Source of the DNA: Hellea sp.
GTDB taxonomy: Bacteria; Pseudomonadota; Alphaproteobacteria; Caulobacterales; Maricaulaceae
DNA: 64,000 nt
Direction of reading: 5' to 3'
NCBI GenBank assembly: GCA_029250925.1
Contig: JAQXEH010000046.1
Location: 20,807-84,806, forward strand
A program made the translations under genes and the position numbers. This document shows positions 1-8,811 of this stretch, piece after piece (position 1 is the stretch's first letter; each line of letters starts with the position of its first letter). The notes under the pieces are model-generated. The model saw only the letters and a list, made by a program, of their open reading frames with translations, was not told the origin of the DNA and did not search any database.

Positions 1-1548
1 CATTACACATCTATTTGCGTAAAAACCTCGAGTATCTTCGACTACAATAGGGACCTTTCTGATTTTAGAGACAAAATCTATTGCCCGAGAGATAGCATAA
101 TCGCTTGTTTTTTTACCTTTAATAATTTCCACAAGCATCATTTTGTGAACAGGGCTGAAAAAGTGAATGCCTATAAAATTATCGGGACGTACCGATGCTG
201 TTGCGAGGTCGGTGATAGGAATTGTTGAAGTGTTTGATCCAAATATCGCTGTTTGGTCAATAAATTGTTCAGCCTTTTTTGTAATTTCAGCCTTTAGCTC
301 TGAGTTTTCAAAAACAGCTTCAACAACTAAATCTACACCAGTAAGCTTAGAGTAATCAGTTGTCGCGCAAATACGGTCTGTTATAATAGCAGCCTTTTCT
401 TCAGTTGTTTTTTTACGCTTTACCCTTTTTGCCTGTTCATTAATTGCGAACTGCTTCCCTTTATCGGCACTTTCTTGATCACGATCTATCAGAACTACCT
501 CAATACCCGCCAGTGCAGATACATAAGCAACCCCAGCGCCCATAAAACCTGCACCTATGACACCTACTTTAGTAATGTCGCCTTTGATTTGCCCTTTAGG
601 TCTGGCCTCTCCTTTTTCCAAGGCCTGCTTAGAGAGAAATAGTGAACGTACCATATTTCCTGACTCAGGCCTTAACATAAGGTCACAAAAATAACGACTT
701 TCTATTCTAAGTGCAGCGTCCATTGGGACAAGAGAGCCCTCATATACTGATGCAATTATATTTCTCATAGCCGGGTAGTTTCCGAAACTCTCTTTACTAA
801 CCATTGCATTAGCACCAGCAAACATTTGATAGCCTTGCGCTGTGTAAGGCGCTCCTCCTGGAAACTTGAATCGATCCATATCCCAAGGTTGTTTAGCCTT
901 TGGATTCGCTTTAATCCATTTTTTTGCTTCAGTTATCAGTTGGTCGCCGGGTACTGCTGAATGAAAGATACCCATCGCATGAGCTTCAGAAGCTGATAAT
1001 TGCTTGCCTTGTAGAAGCACAGCAGACGCCGCCATCAAGCCTACAAGTCGTGGTAATCTCTGAGTTCCGCCTGCTCCAGGAAGTAAGCCTATAAGTGCCT
1101 CAGGTAAACCAACTTTAGCAGTTTTATTATCGGAGGCAATAAAACGGCCAGTACATGCCATAACAAACTCGAAACCACCTCCTAGGGCGAGGCCATTTAA
1201 AGCAGCTGCCACCGGCTTCCCACAAACCTCTAAGTCACGGAAAAGCTTATTTAACTTATAAACATTCTTGAAGAGTTCTGCTTTAGCTGCCTCAGGGTCT
1301 TTTTTCATTGCTCCGCGTGCACCAGAAAGATTGCCTCCCATCTCCTCAAGATCAGCACCTGCGCAAAAAGCCTTCTTTCCCGAAGTTATAACCGCACCAT
1401 TGATACTGTTATCTGATTTGATCATCTCCGTTAATTCTGCAATCTCACTCATTGAGCTAACATTAAGGACATTCATTGAACGCCCCGGCATATCAAATGT
1501 TACAACTAAAATACCGTCTTCATCTTTATCTATACTAAAATTTTTCAT
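1..1548 (-). CDS. 3-hydroxyacyl-CoA dehydrogenase / enoyl-CoA hydratase, FadJ-like (C-terminus beyond window)
   Basis: Multifunctional beta-oxidation enzyme: hydrates trans-2-enoyl-CoA and oxidises the 3-hydroxyacyl-CoA to 3-ketoacyl-CoA with NAD. 516 codons are visible from an ATG (complement of 1546-1548), and the frame runs off the left edge. The N-terminal crotonase domain shows the CAGADL oxyanion-hole segment near residue 62-67 and LGGGFEF further on. The dehydrogenase half begins with a Rossmann motif GAGFMG near residue 327 and has the catalytic-His segment HFFSP near 460. It is the last visible gene of the acyl-CoA operon, 26 bp downstream of the thiolase. Family members are usually about 700-750 aa, so roughly a third is outside the window. 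Whether it is FadJ or FadB type cannot be decided here. Confidence 0.93.
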   Translation of the reverse strand, partial: MKNFSIDKDEDGILVVTFDMPGRSMNVLNVSSMSEIAELTEMIKSDNSINGAVITSGKKAFCAGADLEEMGGNLSGARGAMKKDPEAAKAELFKNVYKLNKLFRDLEVCGKPVAAALNGLALGGGFEFVMACTGRFIASDNKTAKVGLPEALIGLLPGAGGTQRLPRLVGLMAASAVLLQGKQLSASEAHAMGIFHSAVPGDQLITEAKKWIKANPKAKQPWDMDRFKFPGGAPYTAQGYQMFAGANAMVSKESFGNYPAMRNIIASVYEGSLVPMDAALRIESRYFCDLMLRPESGNMVRSLFLSKQALEKGEARPKGQIKGDITKVGVIGAGFMGAGVAYVSALAGIEVVLIDRDQESADKGKQFAINEQAKRVKRKKTTEEKAAIITDRICATTDYSKLTGVDLVVEAVFENSELKAEITKKAEQFIDQTAIFGSNTSTIPITDLATASVRPDNFIGIHFFSPVHKMMLVEIIKGKKTSDYAISRAIDFVSKIRKVPIVVEDTRGFYANRCVM

Positions 1549-1574
1549 CTTTATCTCTACTCAAATCTGTGAAG

Positions 1575-2786
1575 TTAAATACGCTCTATGATTGTAGCCG
1601 AGCCCATACCGCCGCCCACACATAATGTAATTAATGAAGTCTCTTTGTCAGAACGTTCAAGCTCGTCAACCATTGTTCCCAGTATCATAGCTCCAGTCGC
1701 GCCAAGGGGATGACCCATTGCTATCGAGCCGCCATTTACGTTTATTTTACTGTGATCAATGTTATGAGCTTGCATAAAACGAAGAACTACAGAAGCAAAA
1801 GCTTCATTTAATTCGTATATATCAATATCATTGACTTCCATACCAGCGCGCTTAAGCGCCTTTGCCGCTACAAACTCAGGGCCAGTTAACATTATGGTTG
1901 GTTCGCTGCCAATTTCAGCAAAGCTTTTAATACGTGCTCTAGCTTTTAAGCCTAGGGCTTCCCCCATCTCCTTTGTTCCAATAAGCACTGCTGCGGCTCC
2001 ATCTACAATTCCTGAACTGTTTCCCGCATGGTGAACATGTTTTATGGTCTCCAACTCTGGGTATTTTTGTAAAGCAACAAAATCCATACCTGGCATAATT
2101 TTACCCATAGCCTCAAATGACGGGTTTAAAGAACCTAGTGACTGCATATTTGTTTCAGGTCGCATGTGTTCATCGTGAGATAACAAAGTGACTCCTAGCT
2201 GGTCTTTGACTGGTACAATTGAATTTTTAAACCGGCCCTCATCCCAAGCTTTTTTTGCTCGCTTTTGGGACTCCACCGCATAAGAGTCGCAATCATCACG
2301 CGAAAACCCATATTTAGTAGCTATTAAGTCAGCAGATATACCCTGCGGTACTATCTGATGGTCAAAAGCAATCGCAGGGTCTACGCCCATAGCGCCGCCA
2401 TCACTGCCCATTGGCACTCTAGACATGTGTTCGACTCCGCCGCCAATTGTCATGTCTGCCATTCCTGCCATAACTTTAGAGGCTGCCATGTTTACAGCTT
2501 CCAATCCAGAAGCACAGAACCGGTTAACCGTAACTCCTGCGGCTGTTTGATTGTAATTAGCAGTTATTGCAGCTGAACGCGCTATGTCTGCGCCCTGGCC
2601 GGCCACAGGCGATACACAACCCATAATTATATCGTCAACCTTTGAGGTGTCGAGATTGTTGCGAATTTTTATAGCTTCAAGCTGCTGAGTTAATAAAGAT
2701 AAAGCAGTAATCTCGTGCAAACTGCCACTTTTTTTTCCCTTTCCTCGCGGACTTCTCACTGCGTCAAATATATATGCATCTACCAT
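1575..2786 (-). CDS. acetyl-CoA C-acyltransferase (thiolase), FadA-like
   Basis: Thiolase that cleaves 3-ketoacyl-CoA to acetyl-CoA and a shortened acyl-CoA, the last step of each beta-oxidation round. It has 403 aa, a normal full length. The nucleophilic Cys is in [12 protein letters not shown] near residue 90, the His motif is [15 protein letters not shown] and the second Cys lies in TLCVGGGMG near the C-terminus. It sits between an acyl-CoA dehydrogenase and the FadJ-like gene on the same strand, with a 42-bp gap to the upstream gene, which fits one transcript. The pairing with FadJ suggests the degradative FadA role rather than the biosynthetic PhaA role; that part is inference. Confidence 0.95.
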   Translation of the reverse strand: MVDAYIFDAVRSPRGKGKKSGSLHEITALSLLTQQLEAIKIRNNLDTSKVDDIIMGCVSPVAGQGADIARSAAITANYNQTAAGVTVNRFCASGLEAVNMAASKVMAGMADMTIGGGVEHMSRVPMGSDGGAMGVDPAIAFDHQIVPQGISADLIATKYGFSRDDCDSYAVESQKRAKKAWDEGRFKNSIVPVKDQLGVTLLSHDEHMRPETNMQSLGSLNPSFEAMGKIMPGMDFVALQKYPELETIKHVHHAGNSSGIVDGAAAVLIGTKEMGEALGLKARARIKSFAEIGSEPTIMLTGPEFVAAKALKRAGMEVNDIDIYELNEAFASVVLRFMQAHNIDHSKINVNGGSIAMGHPLGATGAMILGTMVDELERSDKETSLITLCVGGGMGSATIIERI

Positions 2787-2828
2787 GGTGGTCTCCTAAA
2801 TATCTTACTAATTATTATTTGAGCCTTA

Positions 2829-3986
2829 TCAAAGGCTTCGAGCAATTACCATTTTCATGATTTCATTTGTACCGCCATAAATTCTCTGAACACGACTATC
2901 CCTATACATACGACCTATCCGGTATTCATTCATAAAGCCGTAGCCGCCATGAAGCTGTAGACAACGATCAATCACCTCACACTCCTTGTCTGTTACCCAG
3001 TATTTTGCCATGGAAGCAGTGACTGTATCAAGTTCGCCCCGCAGGTGCTTAGCAGCGCAGTCATAAACAAACGTTTTAGCTATCTGTACTATAGTTTTAC
3101 ATTCAGCCAACTCAAATTGTGTGTTCTGAAAAGATATAACCTGCTTACCAAAAGCTTTGCGTTGTTTAACATATTCTACCGTCATTTCCAATGCAGCTTC
3201 CATTTGCGCAACGCCTTGAATAGCAATATTTAGCCTCTCTTGAGGCAGCTCTTTCATTAATTGAATAAATCCGTGCCCTGTTTCTGAACCTAGCAAACTA
3301 TCAGCAGGAACTTTCATGTCATCAAAAAAGAGTTCTGCGGTATCTTGGGCATCCATACCTACTTTGTCTAATATACGCCCCCTCCGGAAGCCTTCCAGAT
3401 CATCAGTTTCAATCACAAATAGGGATTTAGAAAACTTACCTTCCCCCCCAGTATCGGCTACAACAACAATCAGATTAGCAGTGCCGCCATTGGTGATGAA
3501 TGTTTTAGAGCCGTTTATGACCCACCCATTTCCATCTTTTTTAGCATTAGTTTTAACATTTTGGAGGTCAGACCCAGTACCAGGTTCAGACATTGCGATA
3601 GCGCCCACAAGTTCACCTGTTGCCATCTTTGGTAACCATTTTTGCTTTTGCTCTTCTGTACCATAGTGAAGGATGTAGGGTGCAACTATGGCATTATGCA
3701 AAGAAAGACCAAAACCATCAACGTTTGCCTTGATCAACTCTTCTTGAATGATCATCTCGTGGCGGTAATCTCCTCCACCACCGCCATACTCCTCGGGAAT
3801 AGCGCAATTCAGAAGTCCCATGTCACCTGCCATATTCCAGTACTTGCGATCTACTTTTTTGTTCTTCCTAAACTCTTCAGAATGAGGTGCCATTTCTTTG
3901 GCATAAAACTTATGAACAGCATCCCTGAACATATTGATGTCTTCTTCAGCATACCAATCAGGGTTTTTAAAATCTAATACAGACAT
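2829..3986 (-). CDS. acyl-CoA dehydrogenase (385 aa)
   Basis: FAD-dependent enzyme oxidising acyl-CoA to trans-2-enoyl-CoA, passing electrons to ETF. Length 385 aa is typical of the short/medium-chain and branched-chain (isovaleryl-type) dehydrogenases. Visible signatures are AMSEPGTGSDLQNVKTNA in the middle domain, FITNGG, and the C-terminal QLHGGYGFMNEY and RIYGGTNEIMKM segments. It lies 13 bp downstream of the larger dehydrogenase gene, so the two are probably co-translated in one operon under the MerR regulator. Substrate chain length or branching cannot be read from the sequence. Confidence 0.94.
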   Translation of the reverse strand: MSVLDFKNPDWYAEEDINMFRDAVHKFYAKEMAPHSEEFRKNKKVDRKYWNMAGDMGLLNCAIPEEYGGGGGDYRHEMIIQEELIKANVDGFGLSLHNAIVAPYILHYGTEEQKQKWLPKMATGELVGAIAMSEPGTGSDLQNVKTNAKKDGNGWVINGSKTFITNGGTANLIVVVADTGGEGKFSKSLFVIETDDLEGFRRGRILDKVGMDAQDTAELFFDDMKVPADSLLGSETGHGFIQLMKELPQERLNIAIQGVAQMEAALEMTVEYVKQRKAFGKQVISFQNTQFELAECKTIVQIAKTFVYDCAAKHLRGELDTVTASMAKYWVTDKECEVIDRCLQLHGGYGFMNEYRIGRMYRDSRVQRIYGGTNEIMKMVIARSL

Positions 3987-3999
3987 AATTTTCCTTTCT

Positions 4000-5790
4000 T
4001 TAAAATGCGCTCGCTTTAAGTGCCATTATCGGCTCGGCGCCTGTTTTTATTTTTGCAAAGTGGGCATCCAGCATTGGCAGCATCCGCAAAACAAAATACC
4101 GGCCGGTGATTATCTTATTAGAATAAAACTCATCATTTGAACCACCATCAATTTTTGATTGCGCCACAACCGCCATCTTAGCCCACATGTAAGCAAGTGT
4201 AGTAAGGCCCATCATGTGCATATAATCAACAGAACCAGAACCAGCATTATCAGGGTTTTGCATTCCATTTTGCATTAACCACATGGTAGCGTTTGAAAGA
4301 CTGTCTTTTGCTTTCTTTAGCCCCTCCATGAATTCTGATAAGGTCTCGTTCTCAGAATTCTCACTCAGGAAATCATCCATTTCAGCGTTTAAAGTCATTA
4401 GTGCTCTACCGCCATTTTTTGCCAGTTTACGTCCCACTAAATCTAATGCTTGAATACCATTTGCCCCTTCATAAATAAGAGTAATTCTGGTGTCCCTAAC
4501 GAATTGGCTCATCCCCCATTCTTCAATAAAGCCATGCCCCCCAAATATTTGCTGGCAATCAATGGTAGTAGCTAAAGCTTTATCCGTTAAGTAACCTTTA
4601 ATCACAGGAGTAAGAAGACCTAGATAATCATCAGCCTTTTCTCTAAATTTTTCATCCGGATGAACAGTTTCTAAGTCTTCCATCAAGGCAGACCAGTAAA
4701 TCAGTGCTCTTGCGCCTTCGTTAAAAGCCTTTGTTTCCATCAACATTCTTCGGACATCAGGATGAACTATTATTGGATCTGCTGGTCCATTCGTATTTTT
4801 TGGGCCTGTTAACGATCGTCCCTGCGTCCTATCTTGGGCATAGGCCACTGCATTTTGATAAGCGACATCCGATTGAGCAAGCCCTTGCATTCCTACATCA
4901 AGCCGAGCGCGATTCATCATCACAAACATAACACGTAGGCCCTTGTCTGCCTCTCCCACAAGATAGCCATCCGCTTCATCGTAATTCATGACGCAAGTAG
5001 CATTTCCATTGATACCCATTTTGTGCTCAATAGCACCGCATGAAACTGTATTTTTAGCTCCCACCTCACCCTTTTCATCTAACTTAAATTTTGGAACTAT
5101 AAATAGAGAGATACCCTTTACACCCTCTGGAGCACCCTCAATACGGGCTAAGCAAAGATGAATAATATTTTCGGACATGTCGTGTTCACCCGCTGAAATA
5201 AATATTTTTTGGCCTGTTATTTTATAAGATCCGTCTGATTGTGGTACTGCTTTAGTTTTTAACAATCCAAGGTCAGTTCCACAATGGGGTTCGGTCAGAT
5301 TCATTGTGCCAGTCCACTGACCAGAAACCATTTTGGGAAGGAAAGTCTTCTTTTGTTCTTCCGTACCTCCAATTTCAATTGCTTTTGCCGCTCCATTTGT
5401 TAGCCCTGGGTACATGGAGAAAGCTGTATTTGCTGCAGATTGCATTTCTCCAGCTGCTATGCTCCAAATTCCTGGCATGCCCATGCCGCCATACTCAGGG
5501 TTAGCTGACAGGCCCAGCATCCCGTTTTCTACCATTTGAGCATATGCCTCTTTAAAACCTGTAGGCGTTGTTACAGAACCATCGCTATGGCGCGTGCAGC
5601 CCTCTTTATCACCAATTACATTTAGAGGAGTTAGTATCTCTGAGGAAAACTTAGCCCCATGATCAATAATTGCGTCTAAGGTTTCTGTATCGGCTTCAGA
5701 GAATTTTTCATATTTTGTTAGATCACCAATATTCAACATTTCTTGCATTATAAATTTCATGTCACGGACGGGCGCATTATATGTAGGCAT
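4000..5790 (-). CDS. acyl-CoA dehydrogenase, long form (596 aa)
   Basis: Long acyl-CoA dehydrogenase of the type common in alphaproteobacterial fatty-acid operons (annotated FadE/AcdA or DmdC-like in various genomes). Besides the flavin domains (NLTEPHCGTDLG, FISAGEHD, GGHGFIEEWGMSQFVRDTRI, catalytic-Glu region LIYEGANGIQALDLVGRKL) it has a C-terminal helical extension of about 130 residues, as in this subfamily. The stop codon of the MerR gene and the ATG here are adjacent (5790/5791), implying translational coupling. The family includes 3-methylmercaptopropionyl-CoA dehydrogenase DmdC, so a role in DMSP breakdown is conceivable, but nothing in the context favours it over ordinary beta-oxidation. 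Confidence 0.93.
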   Translation of the reverse strand: MPTYNAPVRDMKFIMQEMLNIGDLTKYEKFSEADTETLDAIIDHGAKFSSEILTPLNVIGDKEGCTRHSDGSVTTPTGFKEAYAQMVENGMLGLSANPEYGGMGMPGIWSIAAGEMQSAANTAFSMYPGLTNGAAKAIEIGGTEEQKKTFLPKMVSGQWTGTMNLTEPHCGTDLGLLKTKAVPQSDGSYKITGQKIFISAGEHDMSENIIHLCLARIEGAPEGVKGISLFIVPKFKLDEKGEVGAKNTVSCGAIEHKMGINGNATCVMNYDEADGYLVGEADKGLRVMFVMMNRARLDVGMQGLAQSDVAYQNAVAYAQDRTQGRSLTGPKNTNGPADPIIVHPDVRRMLMETKAFNEGARALIYWSALMEDLETVHPDEKFREKADDYLGLLTPVIKGYLTDKALATTIDCQQIFGGHGFIEEWGMSQFVRDTRITLIYEGANGIQALDLVGRKLAKNGGRALMTLNAEMDDFLSENSENETLSEFMEGLKKAKDSLSNATMWLMQNGMQNPDNAGSGSVDYMHMMGLTTLAYMWAKMAVVAQSKIDGGSNDEFYSNKIITGRYFVLRMLPMLDAHFAKIKTGAEPIMALKASAF

Positions 5791-6297
5791 CTATATTTCC
5801 TTTTGATTTCTATTCTCAACCGAATAATCATCGGTCATAGTTTCTTTAAATCTAGCCTCATATGCTGCAGCGAGATCAAAAACCCCATTGCTATCATATG
5901 AACTTTCAATATTTTTTGTAATGACTAAACAAATGTCTTTTAAGTCGTTTGTTATGACATCAATGTCTTTTCTCCGGCGCTTTAATGAACTTATTGCTTT
6001 TTCAAAACTATTTTTCCGTTTTAGTAGTTCAGAACGGCCTGTAACTTCGCCATCGGTTACATCGAGAACTTCTTTGATATCGTCTAATCTGAAACCGATC
6101 CTTTTAGCTCGCATTATTCTCTCAAACCTAACGTAATCTTCATGGTTAAATGTCCTGGCACCTGAATTTCTCGAGGGCTTTAAGAGCCCTTTATCTTCAT
6201 AAAAACGTATTGTTCGTGGTGTTACGTTAAAGTTTTCAGCAAACTCTCGAATACCCCACCGATAGTTTTGAGTGTTATTTTCAGAATGATTACTCAT
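5791..6297 (-). CDS. MerR-family transcriptional regulator of the acyl-CoA operon
   Basis: 168-aa regulator with an N-terminal MerR winged helix (IREFAENFNVTPRTIRFYEDKGLLKPSR, about residues 17-45) followed by the second wing and a coiled-coil dimerisation helix (SFEKAISSLKRRRKDI). It is the first gene of the acyl-CoA dehydrogenase/thiolase/FadJ operon and abuts the next gene directly. Proteobacterial MerR regulators in this setting (LiuR-type) control branched-chain amino-acid or fatty-acid degradation and sense acyl-CoA intermediates. A 16-bp palindrome at 6311-6326, 14 bp before its start codon, suggests autoregulation of the whole operon. The effector is unknown. Confidence 0.9.
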   Translation of the reverse strand: MSNHSENNTQNYRWGIREFAENFNVTPRTIRFYEDKGLLKPSRNSGARTFNHEDYVRFERIMRAKRIGFRLDDIKEVLDVTDGEVTGRSELLKRKNSFEKAISSLKRRRKDIDVITNDLKDICLVITKNIESSYDSNGVFDLAAAYEARFKETMTDDYSVENRNQKEI

Positions 6298-6310
6298 AGG
6301 AGCGACTTAA

Positions 6311-6326
6311 TTAACGTTAACGTTAA
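6311..6326. promoter_or_regulatory. palindromic operator TTAACGTTAACGTTAA upstream of MerR/acyl-CoA operon
   Basis: A perfect 16-bp palindrome, extended on the right by another ACGT step (CGTTAACGTC to 6330). It lies 14 bp upstream of the MerR start and about 100 bp from the divergent acetyltransferase gene. ACGT-containing palindromes are the kind of site reported for LiuR-type MerR regulators; the assignment to this regulator is inferred from position. Confidence 0.65.
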
Positions 6327-6422
6327 CGTCAAGTAAATAATAAAGCTCATTACGGTGGCTTATCAAAAATATTTAATACCATAGAAACTTGTTTGCAGAG
6401 CAGTTTCTGGTAAAGTTGTATA

Positions 6423-6902
6423 GTGCCAGATATTCAGATAATTAGAGCTAAAACACCTGAAGATATAAATACGGTGAGATCAATATTTCTTGAGTATATA
6501 ACTTTTATAGAAGGCTATCTTGACCATTCCCTCAATTTCCAAAATACGGCTGAAGAGTTTTCAAACTTCCCTTCGGTTTACAAAACACTATTGTTGGCCA
6601 AGTTAGATGATAACCCCGTGGCTGCATGCGCCTTAAAGGAGTTGCCAGATAATACTTGTGAATTAAAACGCTTATATTGCAAGCCTTCTGGTAGAGGCCA
6701 TAAAATTGGAAAGGAGTTAGTAATTAGAGCCATCAAGGATGCAAAAGAAATAGGTTATAAAAAAATGTACCTTGATACAGATAAGGGCCTAAAGCATGCT
6801 AATTCAATTTATGAGGGCCTTAACTTTAAGGACACGGATAGCTATTATGCAAACCCAATGGCGGAAACGCGGTATATGTCCCTGATATTATGTGTATCTT
6901 AG
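6423..6902 (+). CDS. GNAT-family N-acetyltransferase
   Basis: 159-aa acetyltransferase of the GNAT fold, transferring an acetyl group from acetyl-CoA to an unknown amine. The acetyl-CoA-binding motif A is visible as LKRLYCKPSGRGHKIGKELV (residues about 77-97), with the R/Q-x-x-G-x-G/A element as RGHKIG, and the C-terminal beta-bulge region MYLDTDKGLKHANSIYEGLNF follows. The start is a GTG at 6423; no upstream in-frame ATG exists nearby. It runs divergently from the MerR operon, and its stop overlaps that of pyrF (tetranucleotide TTAG at 6899-6902 carries both stops). Substrate not predictable. Confidence 0.85.
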   Translation: MPDIQIIRAKTPEDINTVRSIFLEYITFIEGYLDHSLNFQNTAEEFSNFPSVYKTLLLAKLDDNPVAACALKELPDNTCELKRLYCKPSGRGHKIGKELVIRAIKDAKEIGYKKMYLDTDKGLKHANSIYEGLNFKDTDSYYANPMAETRYMSLILCVS

Positions 6903-7603
6903 TGATTAATTCCCATATCACGAATAACTTCCATCGCTGCTTTTTGCGGGTCTACAGCCTTAGTAATTGACCGGCCAACAACTAAATGTGAAGCACCCGA
7001 GGCTAAAGAGGCGCCGGGGGTTGAGACTCTTTTCTGGTCATCTTTGTTATCGCTCAACATTCTTATACCAGGTGTGACAATCAAAAAGTCTTCTGGAACT
7101 AATTTTCTTATTGCAGAGGCTTCAAGAGGGCTAGCAACCACGCCGTCAACCCCGCACTCTAAAGCTTGACCAACTCGCCGTAAAACAAGTTCTTCTGCAT
7201 TTTGGTGGTATCCAATCTTTTCTAAAGACTGCTTGTCTAACGAAGTTAGTACAGTAACCGCAAGAATCTTAAGATCGCTGTTCTCTCTGCCTAATACAGC
7301 TGACTTCATAACCTCGGGTCTGGCATGAACTGTAAGTAAATTAGCATCCAGTGAGCATATCGATCTAACTGCCTTTTCAACAGTTGCTCCTATATCGTGA
7401 AACTTATAATCATAAAATATGTTTTTTCCCATGGCCTTTAGCTCTTGGCCAAGCTCTACGCCCCCAATTGAGAGAAGCTGAAGGCCAATTTTATAACTTA
7501 CTATATGCTCACCAAGCATTTTAACTAAACCTCTGGCCTCATCAACATCAGGCAGGTCTAAAGCTACGTATAATCTTTCGTCTGACATTTTTTTTTCTAA
7601 CAT
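6899..7603 (-). CDS. pyrF: orotidine-5'-phosphate decarboxylase
   Basis: Decarboxylates OMP to UMP, the last step of de novo pyrimidine synthesis. 234 aa, normal for the bacterial PyrF TIM barrel. The catalytic Asp/Lys array is seen in FYDYKFHDIGATV, with VALDLPD at the N-terminus and VTPGIR near the C-terminal phosphate-binding end. The ATG at 7603 is 2 bp after the stop of the upstream dehydrogenase gene; a second in-frame ATG at 7588 (MSDERLYVALD) would start closer to the conserved region and is an equally reasonable start. Its 3' end overlaps the convergent acetyltransferase by 4 bp. Confidence 0.97.
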   Translation of the reverse strand: MLEKKMSDERLYVALDLPDVDEARGLVKMLGEHIVSYKIGLQLLSIGGVELGQELKAMGKNIFYDYKFHDIGATVEKAVRSICSLDANLLTVHARPEVMKSAVLGRENSDLKILAVTVLTSLDKQSLEKIGYHQNAEELVLRRVGQALECGVDGVVASPLEASAIRKLVPEDFLIVTPGIRMLSDNKDDQKRVSTPGASLASGASHLVVGRSITKAVDPQKAAMEVIRDMGINH

Positions 7604-7605
7604 AA

Positions 7606-8427
7606 TTAATTAATCTTACGATATCTCTGTGAATTTTTTGACATAAGTTTTTGTGCTAGCTTGTTAGGTAAAATCCTGCCCAATACAGAAATAAATTTAT
7701 TTACTTTTCCGCTTACGTATACAGCATGGTTATTTTCACAGGCCTTTACACCCAAACGTGCGCAAGTGTCAGCATCCATGAGCATAAATGAAGGCAGTTT
7801 ATTTATTCCCTCTCTTGTGCCATTAACGTCATGAAACTCAGTCAACGTAAAACCAGGGCACAAAGCAGACACATTAACCCCACTCCCGTAAAACTCCGCA
7901 TTTAAACTTTCAGAAAATTTAATCAAAAAACTTTTAACTCCTGCATACAGTGTGTGTCCCTTAGAGCCCGGCATGTGTCCCGCCAATGAAGCAACGTTTA
8001 TAATTCGCCCAAATTTATTATCTACCATTTCGGGAGCCAACGCCCTTACAAGTTCACAAGGCGCCGTCATCATCAACTGAATGAACTTTGCATGATCTTT
8101 CCAGCCGCTATCAAGAAAAACACCTGGATGGCCGTAACCTGCATTATTTACGAGGCCTGAAACTTTAAGACCTTTTGCCTTTATATTTTTAAATAATTTT
8201 TGTGTGGCGCTCTTTTCAAAAAAATCTACTTCAAATATGTGACTTATGGTACCGTATTTTCTTTCTAATTCTTCCGCTAATTCTATCATTGGTTTAGTCC
8301 GCCGGGCCGTTAATATAAGATCCCACCCCATCTCAGCATACTGAATAGCAATAGCCCTTCCAATGCCTGCTGAGGCACCCGTTATTAAACAAATATATTT
8401 TTCCCGCTGTGAATTATTTTGAGTCAT
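7606..8427 (-). CDS. short-chain dehydrogenase/reductase (SDR family)
   Basis: NAD(P)-dependent oxidoreductase of the classical SDR type, about 273 aa. The cofactor motif TGASAGIGRAIA, the NNAGYG motif, the catalytic Ser in NVASLAG and the YAGVK (Y-x3-K) pair are all present in order. The ATG at 8427 is chosen over a GTG two codons upstream. It lies just upstream of pyrF in the same direction, probably sharing a transcript, but no pathway link is evident. Substrate unknown. Confidence 0.93.
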   Translation of the reverse strand: MTQNNSQREKYICLITGASAGIGRAIAIQYAEMGWDLILTARRTKPMIELAEELERKYGTISHIFEVDFFEKSATQKLFKNIKAKGLKVSGLVNNAGYGHPGVFLDSGWKDHAKFIQLMMTAPCELVRALAPEMVDNKFGRIINVASLAGHMPGSKGHTLYAGVKSFLIKFSESLNAEFYGSGVNVSALCPGFTLTEFHDVNGTREGINKLPSFMLMDADTCARLGVKACENNHAVYVSGKVNKFISVLGRILPNKLAQKLMSKNSQRYRKIN

Positions 8428-8454
8428 GTTCACTATCTTTTTTTAACTGCGCAT

Positions 8455-8480
8455 TAATATTGTGATTTTTTACAATATTA
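8455..8480. promoter_or_regulatory. inverted repeat in divergent intergenic region
   Basis: Perfect 9-bp inverted repeat TAATATTGT / ACAATATTA with an 8-bp spacer of mostly T, between the SDR gene and the divergent lipoprotein gene. It could be an operator for either gene. No regulator family is recognised. Confidence 0.35.
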
Positions 8481-8517
8481 TGGTAACTTGAATTTTCATT
8501 AATGTCTAAGGTCAATT

Positions 8518-8811
8518 ATGCGTTGTATTACTTTTATTCTGAGCGTTTACTTAACTGCTTGCGTCACTGCTCCAAACCCTGAAAAATACCTTGAGTTAAC
8601 ATGTGAAAATTTATCTGATCTTAGCAGTGCTTACTCAGATAACATATCTCAGTATAAACTATTTAATGATGATGATATTAACGAGTGGGGGAGAACTAAT
8701 AAAAGGCAAGAGGACGAAAGGACTATAGGAAACGGGCTGACACCAATTGATCTGGAAGTAAGAGAAGAATTAAGATCCATACGTGCCGCAGCAGTAATGA
8801 ATGGTTGTTAA
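8518..8811 (+). CDS. small putative lipoprotein
   Basis: 97-aa protein with a short hydrophobic N-terminus ending in a lipobox-like LTAC at residues 13-16, so the mature protein would be lipidated on the Cys and anchored in the envelope. The remainder is polar and resembles no family I recognise. It overlaps the following gene by a few bases if that gene starts at 8801, suggesting co-transcription. Function unknown. Confidence 0.6.
   Translation: MRCITFILSVYLTACVTAPNPEKYLELTCENLSDLSSAYSDNISQYKLFNDDDINEWGRTNKRQEDERTIGNGLTPIDLEVREELRSIRAAAVMNGC

Noticed and set aside
4000..5790. DMSP-specific DmdC identity for the long acyl-CoA dehydrogenase
   Set aside because: The family includes DmdC, but no dmdA, dmdB or dmdD neighbours are present and the operon is a generic beta-oxidation set.
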